A stretch of 64,000 nucleotides of DNA from assembly GCA_004298465.1 (NCBI GenBank), contig SCRT01000019.1, positions 57,725-121,724 of the forward strand, in the 5' to 3' direction. The position numbers were made by a program, and so were the translations under genes. The DNA comes from Nevskiaceae bacterium. Its GTDB lineage: Bacteria > Pseudomonadota > Gammaproteobacteria > Nevskiales > Nevskiaceae. Under the pieces are notes generated by a model. It was not told where the DNA came from. It was given only the letters and a program-made list of their open reading frames with translations, and searched no databases. The stretch's first letter is position 1. Each line of letters opens with the position of its first letter. Positions 58,126 to 64,000 of the stretch are shown here, piece by piece.

Positions 58126-59249
58126 CGGGCGGCCGGCACCATAGGAAGACCTTGCAGCACGCTGGGCGCAGGCTGGCGCTTGCCGGTGTTGCAGTGGCCG
58201 TCGCCGCACTGACGAGTGCTTGCAGCACACTAGGCTACTACTGGCAGGCAGCGCAGGGCGAGCGGGCGCTTCTGGCGGCTCGACGGCCCCTGGCCAGCCT
58301 CGTCGCCGACCCGGAAACGCCGCCGGCGCTGCGTGCGCGGTTGCAGCTTGCCGAACAGGCCCGTGCGTTCGCTTCCAACCATCTGCACCTGCCGCGCAAC
58401 GCCAGCTATACCGACTACGCCGACCTGGGGCGCGCCTACGCGGTGTGGAATGTGTACGCGACGCCCGAATTCTCCGTGCAGCCGGTGCAGCACTGCTTCC
58501 CGATCGCCGGTTGTGTGGCCTATCGCGGCTACTTCCACGAGGCGGATGCCGACGCTGCGGCAGCCCGTTGGCACGCACGGGGCGATGACGTTGCCGTGAT
58601 CGGCGCCCCGGCCTTCTCCACGCTCGGCTGGTTCGATGACCCGGTGTTGTCCACCATGCTGCGCTGGGGGGGCGATGCGCTTGCCGGGCAAATCTTCCAC
58701 GAACTCGCCCATCAGCAGTTCTACGTGAAGGGTGATACGCAGTTCAACGAGTCGTGGGCGAACTTCGTGGAACAGGAAGGCCTGCGGCAATGGCGCGTCA
58801 AGCACGGTACGCCGGCCGATGCCGGGGTGGCGAGGGCGCGCAGCCGGGCCTTCACGCAGCTCATGCTGTCCACCCGTGCCGAGCTCGCCGCGCTGTACGC
58901 TCAACCGCTGGCGGCGGACGTGATGCGGGCGCGCAAGCAGGCGCTGTTCGCGCAGCTCGAAGCGCGCTACCGCAAGCTGCGCGACACGCAGTGGGACGGC
59001 TACGCCGGCTACGATGCGTTCTTCAACCGGCCACTCAACAACGCCGCCCTCGTGCCGTTCGGCATCTATGACGCCTGGGTGCCGGGATTCCGGGAATTGT
59101 TCCTGCAGCAGGCCGGCAGCTGGCCGGCGTTTTATGCGGCCGTGGCGCACATCGGCAAGCAGGACAAGGCGAAACGGGATGCGGAAATGACGAAATTGAC
59201 GTCTGTCGGCACGGCAAGCACTGCGGCATCAATCGGTGTGCAGCCGTGA
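58122..59249 (+). CDS. Predicted lipoprotein aminopeptidase (PF10023-like)
   Basis: The 375-residue protein has a lipoprotein signal (LAGVAVAVAALTSAC, Cys about 28) and the zinc-peptidase motif HELAHQQFY in the middle, followed by NESWANFVEQEGLRQW, the PF10023 'predicted aminopeptidase' layout. It should sit at the outer membrane or periplasm. GTG 58122 overlaps the MBL stop; a TTG at 58152 is an alternative. Its stop overlaps rsmE (GTGA 59246-59249), so the three genes are translationally linked. Confidence 0.88.
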   Translation: MTGGRHHRKTLQHAGRRLALAGVAVAVAALTSACSTLGYYWQAAQGERALLAARRPLASLVADPETPPALRARLQLAEQARAFASNHLHLPRNASYTDYADLGRAYAVWNVYATPEFSVQPVQHCFPIAGCVAYRGYFHEADADAAAARWHARGDDVAVIGAPAFSTLGWFDDPVLSTMLRWGGDALAGQIFHELAHQQFYVKGDTQFNESWANFVEQEGLRQWRVKHGTPADAGVARARSRAFTQLMLSTRAELAALYAQPLAADVMRARKQALFAQLEARYRKLRDTQWDGYAGYDAFFNRPLNNAALVPFGIYDAWVPGFRELFLQQAGSWPAFYAAVAHIGKQDKAKRDAEMTKLTSVGTASTAASIGVQP

Positions 59250-59965
59250 CGCGCGTTCATGTGTCCGAAACGCTGGTTGCGGGGCAGGCATTGGAACTGC
59301 CGCCGGCCGCTGCGCACCACGTTGCGCAAGTGCTGCGGCTGGCGGCGGGCGCCGCGCTCGTGCTGTTCGACGGCACGGGCGGCGAATACGACGCTGTGCT
59401 GGAAACCGTGGAACGCCGCTCGGTGCGCGTGCGCGTGGGGGCGCACCGCGCCGTCGAGCGCGAGTCGGCGCTGTGCCTCACGCTGGCACAGTGCGTGTCG
59501 AAGGGCGAGCGCATGGACTACACGATCCAGAAAGCCGTGGAACTCGGTGTCACGCGCATCCAACCCGTGCTGTCCGCGCGCAGCGTCGTGAAGCTGGATG
59601 CCGCGCGCTGGGCGAAGAAGCGGGAACACTGGCTTGGCGTGATCGCCTCGGCCTGCGAGCAATGCGGCCGCAACCGTGTACCAGAACTGGCGCCAGCCGT
59701 ACCGCTGTCGAAGTGGCTGGCTACCCGCCATGGCCTGTGTCTGGTGCTGGTGCCGATGGCGCAGGTGGGGCTGCGCACGCTGGCACGGGTTTCCGCCGTG
59801 AGCCTGCTGGTTGGCCCGGAAGGTGGCTTGAGCGAAGACGAGATCGCCGAGGCGCAAGCGGCCGGTTGCACCGCCATCCACCTCGGCCCGCGGGTGCTGC
59901 GCACCGAAACCGCCGGTGTGGCAACCCTGGCCGCACTGCAGGCCCTGTGGGGCGATCTGGGCTGA
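59246..59965 (+). CDS. rsmE: 16S rRNA (uracil1498-N3)-methyltransferase
   Basis: The 239-residue SPOUT methyltransferase has the RsmE marks HHVAQVLRLAAGAALVLFDG near the start, QKAVELGVTRIQPV, ERS-like SARSVVKL, and the AdoMet knot LLVGPEGGLSEDEI with HLGPRVLRTETA. It methylates U1498 of 16S rRNA. The start is GTG 59246, inside the overlap with the peptidase gene. A short hairpin (GGCCT-GGG-AGGCC) follows the stop. Confidence 0.94.
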   Translation: MTRVHVSETLVAGQALELPPAAAHHVAQVLRLAAGAALVLFDGTGGEYDAVLETVERRSVRVRVGAHRAVERESALCLTLAQCVSKGERMDYTIQKAVELGVTRIQPVLSARSVVKLDAARWAKKREHWLGVIASACEQCGRNRVPELAPAVPLSKWLATRHGLCLVLVPMAQVGLRTLARVSAVSLLVGPEGGLSEDEIAEAQAAGCTAIHLGPRVLRTETAGVATLAALQALWGDLG

Positions 59966-59967
59966 GC

Positions 59968-60092
59968 GGCCTGGGAGGCCCAACTGTCTCCCGTCGCTCG
60001 GCATCGACCGGCCGTCGTGGCCGAAGGCCCGGTACTTCACGCAATGCAACGTGGTCGGCGCGGAATTCGACGAACGGCTCGATGTCGACCCG
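59968..60092 (+). pseudogene. Fossil fragment of gshA
   Basis: In one frame this stretch reads CLPSLGIDRPSWPKARYFTQ followed by CNVVGAEFDERLDVDP. That aligns without gaps to IPPLGVGWSSRLKTQHFTQ then YNAVGAEFGELLGIDP of the intact gshA at 47420-48775. At DNA level the run GGTCGGCGCGGAATTCG is identical in both. Similarity stops at the GACCCG and near the rsmE stop, so only about 40 codons remain. It has no start codon and many changed residues. It is a relic of a second gshA copy or an acquired piece. Confidence 0.75.
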
Positions 60093-60124
60093 GGAAGAGG
60101 CTTGCGGTCGTCGTTGATGGATGT

Positions 60125-60191
60125 TTTATTTCATATGCATAAAAAATAATCGGAATTTGCAAGAGAAAACAAACAAAAGTACATTTGCCAT
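60125..60191 (+). promoter_or_regulatory. AT-rich control region of the Xre-RES pair
   Basis: An AT-rich island (TTTATTTCATATGCATAAAA then AATAAT) contrasts with the GC-rich surroundings. CATATG occurs at 60132-60137 and 60189-60194, the second overlapping the start codon, and could be part of an autoregulatory operator. No good Shine-Dalgarno is seen. Confidence 0.4.
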
Positions 60192-60587
60192 ATGCCGAAA
60201 ACCCCTGCCATCCGATTAGTCAACGCCCGCCCTGCGCCGGATCGTGCCGCCGTTCTTACCAAAGCGGTCATCCGCGCGGCCGACCTGCTCGGCTTCAAGG
60301 ATGTGGAACTCGCGCAGATCGTTGGCGTCAGTGCGCCCACCGTTTCACGCTGCCGGCGTGGCGAGGCGGAAATCGACCCGGCGCGCAAGGCGGGCGAGCT
60401 GGCATTGCTGCTTGTGCGCCTGTTCCGCTCGCTCGATCCGCTGGTGGGCGCCGATGCGGAGAAACGCAAAGCCTGGATGCGCACGGAAAACACGGCGCTG
60501 GGTGACGTGCCGGCGATGCTCGTCCGCAACCCTGAAGGTCTGGTGCAAACGCTGGCGTACCTGGATGGCATGCGGGCACTCGCGTGA
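60192..60587 (+). CDS. Xre/MbcA/ParS family antitoxin
   Basis: The 131-residue protein has an Xre-like helix-turn-helix (DVELAQIVGVSAPTVSRCRR) and a C-terminal MbcA/ParS toxin-binding domain (KAGELALLLVRLFRSLDPLV, then NTALGDVPAMLVRNPEGLVQ). It represses the operon and blocks the RES toxin. Its stop overlaps the toxin start (GTGA 60584-60587). The upstream DNA is AT-rich and preceded by a gshA fossil, signs of an acquired module. Confidence 0.92.
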   Translation: MPKTPAIRLVNARPAPDRAAVLTKAVIRAADLLGFKDVELAQIVGVSAPTVSRCRRGEAEIDPARKAGELALLLVRLFRSLDPLVGADAEKRKAWMRTENTALGDVPAMLVRNPEGLVQTLAYLDGMRALA

Positions 60588-61303
60588 CGCCGGCGGCGTG
60601 GCGGGCAAGCTGGCTGCAGGACAGCGCTCGGCCCATCAACGAACCGCGCGTGTGGCGCGGGGTGGAAACGCAGCATTTGAGCGCGACCCTGTTGCTGGTG
60701 GACACCCGAGCGGAACATGACCTGCTGGAAGACCTGCTGGAGACGAGCAAGCCACGCCTGCCCCCCGTGCCGGGCGCCCGCAAGCACTACCTGCTGCTCA
60801 CGCCATTTCGCTACACCCCGCAACGGCCCAGCCGCTTCCGGCCCGCCGGCTGCCGCGGCATCTGGTACGGGTCACTGCAGCTGCGGGCGGCATGCGCTGA
60901 GGTGGCGTACTGGCGCACGGTATTCATTCGTGACAGTACGGGTCTGAGAGATCAGAAGATTGTCAGCCAGCACACGTTTTTCGTCGCTCGCGTGGCCGGC
61001 TTGGGAATCGACTTGACTGCCCCGCCGTGGAACATCTCCCGTGCCCTGTGGGCAAGCGAGGACTATGCAGCGACGCAGCGCCTGGGCCGTGCTGCCGTTG
61101 CAGCGGGAGTCGACGTCATCCGCTATGAATCGGTCCGCTCGCCGGGCGACACCAATCTGGCGGTATTCGCCATCAATGCCTTGGTGGAGCCCCGCGGTGG
61201 CCTGGATGCGAGCCAGCAAGCGTGGACATTTTCAGCGACTGCAAATCGCGTGCTGATGCAAAGCAACCGCAATGCGGCGCTCAAATTCGAGTGGACGCGC
61301 TGA
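60584..61303 (+). CDS. RES domain NAD-degrading toxin
   Basis: The 239-residue RES-family toxin has the core RFRPAGCRGIWYGSLQLRAA followed by CAEVAYWR, holding the conserved Arg, Tyr and Glu. RES toxins of Xre-RES pairs break down NAD+ and so stop growth. The size is typical. The start is GTG 60584, co-translated with the antitoxin. It appears intact. Confidence 0.92.
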   Translation: MTPAAWRASWLQDSARPINEPRVWRGVETQHLSATLLLVDTRAEHDLLEDLLETSKPRLPPVPGARKHYLLLTPFRYTPQRPSRFRPAGCRGIWYGSLQLRAACAEVAYWRTVFIRDSTGLRDQKIVSQHTFFVARVAGLGIDLTAPPWNISRALWASEDYAATQRLGRAAVAAGVDVIRYESVRSPGDTNLAVFAINALVEPRGGLDASQQAWTFSATANRVLMQSNRNAALKFEWTR

Positions 61304-61458
61304 TTCCGTAGCCGGTCCCGACTTTCGTGCGCATACCCGGCAAGGCCAAGCCCGCAGTCGAGTCCAGAGGCGGCAAGATGCGGCTCAAGTCGAACTGTGG
61401 CAGAACAAAGACGGTGAACAACCGGCCGCCTTCCCCTGTTCCGCTCCCAACGCCGGGT

Positions 61459-61905
61459 TCAGAGCACTTGCCGCAGGAAGCCGTAGAACAGCACCACGAA
61501 GCCGCCAATCTCACCCACCACCAGGGCCCACACGTAGCCGCGGATCAACCACGGTGGCAATGTCATTCCGCCCAGCACATGCGGGATGTGGAGCTGGTTC
61601 TCGGTGTCCAGCAGCGCGCCGTGCACGATGTAGGTGACGATGGCGGAGGCGAAGAACAGCAGGGGAATGGCGACGGCCCATTCCGTTGCTGCCGGCGAAA
61701 CCGGCGAATAGGGCACGAACTGGTACAGCAGGATGGCGGCGAAGGAATACATCAGGCTCGCGCGGTGCGCGATGTCCACGTAGACCGGCGCGCAGGCCTT
61801 GCCGGACTCGGTGGCGTGGATCCACACGTATTTCCACACGCCCGTCAGCAACCCGGAAAGGAAAAACACTCCGGCACCAAGCAGGCATAATTCAGCAGCA
61901 CTCAT
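61459..61905 (-). CDS. Small integral membrane protein, unknown function
   Basis: The 148-residue protein has four hydrophobic segments: LCLLGAGVFFLSGLLTGVW, ASLMYSFAAILLYQF, WAVAIPLLFFASAIVTYIV and VWALVVGEIGGFVVLFYGFL. There are conserved-looking His residues between them (DIAHRAS, TYIVHGALLD). I do not recognise the family. It is divergent from pyrC. The 155 bp on its 3' side (61304-61458) hold nothing I can name. Confidence 0.75.
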   Translation of the reverse strand: MSAAELCLLGAGVFFLSGLLTGVWKYVWIHATESGKACAPVYVDIAHRASLMYSFAAILLYQFVPYSPVSPAATEWAVAIPLLFFASAIVTYIVHGALLDTENQLHIPHVLGGMTLPPWLIRGYVWALVVGEIGGFVVLFYGFLRQVL

Positions 61906-61939
61906 GACGCGGCCTCCCCCCGTGATTTGTCTCGATCAA

Positions 61940-61955
61940 CCGGTCAATCGACCGG
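61940..61955. promoter_or_regulatory. Small palindrome between membrane gene and pyrC
   Basis: CCGGTC (61940-61945) pairs with GACCGG (61950-61955) around AATC, in the divergent spacer. Possible operator. Confidence 0.25.
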
Positions 61956-61998
61956 CAATGTGCTGGCCCTTTCGACCTCTGACCGACTGCACCCAGCC

Positions 61999-63345
61999 AT
62001 GCTGATTACAAACGCCCGCCTCGTCAATGAAGGCCTCATGGTCGAGGCCGACCTGCGTGTGCGCGGTGCACGCATCGAAAAGATTGCGGCGACCATCGCC
62101 GCGCTGCCGGGCGAGGAGGTCGTCGACGCCGCCGGGCGCTACCTGCTGCCGGGCCTGATCGACGGCCACGTCCACTTTCGCGAACCCGGTTTGATGCACA
62201 AGGCAGACTTCGTCACCGAGTCCGCAGCCGCGGTGGCCGGCGGCGTGACGTCGGTGCTCGACATGCCGAACGTGAAACCGCCCACCGTCACGCGCGAACG
62301 GCTGGCGCAGAAGTACGCGCTGGCCGAAGGCCGGTTCCGCTGCAACTATGCGTTCTACTTCGGTGCCACGAACGACAACCTCGCGGAAATCGAAGCCCTG
62401 CAACCTGGCGAGACCTGCGGCGTGAAGATCTTCATGGGCTGCTCCACCGGCAACCTGCACGTCGACGATCTTGCGGTGCTGGACAAGATCTTTGCGCGCT
62501 GCCCGGTGCTCATCGCCACGCATTGCGAAGACACGCCGATGATCGAGGCGAACGCCGCAGCCGCGCGTGCGAAATACGGCGAGAACGTGCCGTTTGCGGA
62601 ACACCCGCACATCCGCTCCACCGAAGCCTGTTATGTCTCCACCCGGCTCGCTGTGAGGCTTGCGAAACAGCACGGGGCACGCCTGCACCTGCCGCACCTG
62701 TCGACGGCACGGGAACTGGAATTCTTCACGCCCGGGCCGGTGGCCGGCAAGCGCATCACGGCGGAAGCCTGCGTTCACCACCTGTTTCTGGATGAATCCA
62801 GCTACCCGCGTCTTGGCGCGCTGATGAAGTGCAACCCCGCCATCAAGACCGCAGGCGACCGCACCGGCCTGATACACGCGGTGCGCGAAGGCCGCGTGGA
62901 CACCATCGCCACCGATCATGCGCCGCACACGCGCGAGGAAAAGGCGCAGGGCTATTTCAAGGCGCCGTCCGGCCTGCCGCTCGTTCAGCATGCCCTGCCG
63001 ATCCTGTTCGAGCTCGCAAATCGCGGCGAGATCGGCGTCACGACCATCGTCGAACGCGCCTGCCATGCGCCGGCGCTGTGCTTCGGCATCGCTGAACGCG
63101 GCTTCCTGCGTGAAGGCTATTTCGCCGACCTCACGCTCGTTGACCCGCAGGCCACGACCACCGTGACGACGGACAACATCCTCTACAAGTGCGGCTGGTC
63201 GCCGTTCGAAGGCGAAACGTTTCCGGTGTGCGTGGACGCTACGTGGGTGAACGGCGCGCTGGCGTGGCGGAGCGGCGTCGTGCAAGGCCAGGCTGCCGGG
63301 CAGCGACTCGGCTTTGTCGCCGCCGCCCACGCCGGAAACCGGTAA
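61999..63345 (+). CDS. pyrC: Dihydroorotase (active, class I)
   Basis: The 448-residue amidohydrolase has the zinc site DGHVHFREPG (Asp-55, His-57, His-59), the bridging-lysine region CGVKIFMGC, ATHCEDTPMI, HLPHLSTARE and TIATDHAPHTREEK. These complete the metal centre missing in pyrX at 38790. It closes carbamoyl aspartate to dihydroorotate. I chose ATG 61999 (MLITNARLVNEGLMVEADLR) because the family starts there. It stands alone, far from pyrB. Confidence 0.94.
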   Translation: MLITNARLVNEGLMVEADLRVRGARIEKIAATIAALPGEEVVDAAGRYLLPGLIDGHVHFREPGLMHKADFVTESAAAVAGGVTSVLDMPNVKPPTVTRERLAQKYALAEGRFRCNYAFYFGATNDNLAEIEALQPGETCGVKIFMGCSTGNLHVDDLAVLDKIFARCPVLIATHCEDTPMIEANAAAARAKYGENVPFAEHPHIRSTEACYVSTRLAVRLAKQHGARLHLPHLSTARELEFFTPGPVAGKRITAEACVHHLFLDESSYPRLGALMKCNPAIKTAGDRTGLIHAVREGRVDTIATDHAPHTREEKAQGYFKAPSGLPLVQHALPILFELANRGEIGVTTIVERACHAPALCFGIAERGFLREGYFADLTLVDPQATTTVTTDNILYKCGWSPFEGETFPVCVDATWVNGALAWRSGVVQGQAAGQRLGFVAAAHAGNR

Positions 63346-63428
63346 GGAAAAATGGTGTGCCACGCCGGGTTGTCGGCACGCCATATCGACGGCAGGTCTG
63401 GATTGAGCACTCACCCACGGAGCAGAAA

Positions 63429-63722
63429 ATGAGCGCGTATGTGATCTTCGATGTCGAAATCCACGATATGGCGAAGTTCAGGGCATTCATGGCGGGCGCC
63501 GAGCAGGCGCTTGAAGCCGCCGGCGCACGCTATCTGGTACGCGGCGGCGCATTCAAGGTCCACGAAGGTGATTGGCAACCGCGGCGCATCGTCCTGATCG
63601 AGTTCCCGTCGCTTGCGGCATGGGAAGCGTTCTATTCCGGCTCCGTCTATCAAGGATTGAAAGCGATCCGCCACGAATGCAGCTCCGCAAGGCTGGTGGC
63701 GGTGGAAGGGATTGGAGAATAG
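63429..63722 (+). CDS. DUF1330 domain protein
   Basis: The 97-residue DUF1330 protein (ferredoxin-like alpha+beta barrel) starts MSAYVIFDVEIHDMAKFRAF and has ARYLVRGGAFKVHEGDWQPR, RIVLIEFPSLAAWEAFY, and a C-terminal helix. The family has no firm biochemical role; members form dimers and may bind small ligands or act as monooxygenase-like enzymes. CGGAG lies upstream of ATG 63429. A run of GGGATT-type heptads begins right at its stop. Confidence 0.9.
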   Translation: MSAYVIFDVEIHDMAKFRAFMAGAEQALEAAGARYLVRGGAFKVHEGDWQPRRIVLIEFPSLAAWEAFYSGSVYQGLKAIRHECSSARLVAVEGIGE

Positions 63723-63757
63723 AGATTGGGAATTGGAGATTCGGGATTTGAGATTGG
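63720..63757 (+). repeat. GGGATT-type heptad run
   Basis: Variants of GATTGGGA / GATTCGGGA / GATTTGAGA follow each other directly after the DUF1330 stop. They resemble the run at 28968-29001. Confidence 0.45.
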
Positions 63758-63995
63758 CGCCGGGAGCGTAGCGGGTGTGGGAGCCGGCACCATCCCGCGT
63801 CAAGGTGAGGTGATGATCTGTCCATGGGCGTTGCAATCTGATATCGAGCATCGGTATCACGATACCGAGTGGGGAGCACGGGCGACACGGTGCCGTGAGC
63901 GAAGCGAGCGTGGGTGCGGGAGCCGGTGCCGCCCCGCGTCAAGGTGAGGTGAAGCGATGATCTGTCCATGGGCGTTGCAATCTGATATCGAGCAT
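63754..63995 (+). repeat. Direct repeat of the tag upstream region and 5' end
   Basis: Copy 1 (about 63754-63851) and copy 2 (about 63889-63995) share GGAGCCGG, then CCCGCGTCAAGGTGAGGTG (63794-63812 and 63933-63951), then 39 identical bases from the ATG. Copy 2 has AAGCG extra before its ATG, and upstream parts differ at several bases. The repeat includes the ribosome site AAGGTGAGG. Confidence 0.8.
63813..63947 (+). pseudogene. Truncated duplicate of tag 5' end
   Basis: The 44-codon frame starts MICPWALQSDIEHRYHDTEW-G, the N-terminal metal-binding motif of DNA-3-methyladenine glycosylase I. It then runs into unrelated Arg-rich sequence (ARATRCRERSERG) and stops at 63945-63947. It is a partial duplicate of the gene that begins again at 63957. 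It keeps a start and ribosome site, so a short peptide may be made. Confidence 0.75.
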
Positions 63996-64000
63996 GTCTA
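63957..64000 (+). CDS. tag: DNA-3-methyladenine glycosylase I, start only (window edge)
   Basis: Only 14 codons lie in the window: MICPWALQSDIEHV, matching the start of Tag (…CPWAxxDxxxxxYHDxEWG). Tag removes 3-methyladenine from alkylated DNA. GAGG at 63946-63949 gives a good ribosome site. This copy is likely the functional gene because it reads HV at the place where copy 1 has HR and then decays, but the rest is outside the window. Confidence 0.65.
   Translation, partial: MICPWALQSDIEHV

Noticed and set aside
63411..63969. Open frames antisense to DUF1330 and the tag repeat
   Set aside because: They arise from the direct repeats and heptads read backwards, are repetitive, and lack a start context.

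Overview
This GC-rich window looks like chromosomal DNA of a gammaproteobacterium. The order pyrX-pyrB-(insert)-ruvX-yqgE-gshB-gshA-pilG-pilI-chpA matches the pyrB-to-chpA block known from Pseudomonas and relatives. The REP-like palindromes (core close to GTAGGAGCGGGC) and GGGATT-type heptads recall Pseudomonas, Xanthomonadales and Nevskiales. The species cannot be fixed from the sequence alone. I saw no tRNA, rRNA or CRISPR.

Layout. 1-11.1 kb: a catabolic region with an amidase, an acyl-CoA ligase, an alpha/beta hydrolase, and a TetR regulator heading a tightly packed operon. That operon carries an SDR reductase, an acyl-CoA carboxylase beta chain, an acyl-CoA dehydrogenase and a biotin carboxylase chain, the enzyme set expected for branched or terpenoid acyl-CoA (geranyl-/citronellyl-CoA type) breakdown. 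11.2-14.7 kb: a DUF5666 lipoprotein with a DUF6502 protein, and a TerC-family membrane protein. 14.7-17.1 kb: a mosaic of mobile DNA holding a REP pair, a brnT/brnA toxin-antitoxin module on what looks like a lone integron cassette with an attC site, a RAYT transposase fossil, and an IS3-family element with a broken orfB. 17.3-24.3 kb: metH, rubredoxin, prpE and a crotonase. 24.4-28.8 kb: a palindromic operator, a ferritin-like metal-dependent hydrolase with a Baeyer-Villiger-type monooxygenase, a lipoprotein and an acyltransferase. 28.8-36.1 kb: a second REP pair, acpH-metR divergent from metE, an outer-membrane barrel, a FAH-family enzyme and pckA.

36.2-56.2 kb: a Pil-Chp twitching chemosensory system split in two (pilJ-pilH, then pilG-pilI-chpA-chpC). 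Between the halves lie pyrX-pyrB, an unfamiliar four-gene operon (GlcG/HbpS-like protein, two paralogous proteins of about 430-440 residues, an HSL-type hydrolase), ruvX-yqgE and gshB-gshA. 56.2-60 kb: a CDF transporter, a metallo-beta-lactamase-fold hydrolase, a predicted aminopeptidase and rsmE, three of them joined by 4-base overlaps. 60-64 kb: a gshA fossil, a Xre-RES toxin-antitoxin pair, a small membrane protein, active pyrC, a DUF1330 protein, and a duplicated 5' end of tag cut by the window edge.

The main items for a second look are the 41.2-45.2 kb operon of unknown function, the brnTA cassette with its attC-like end, the gshA and tag fossils, and the REP/RAYT remnants.
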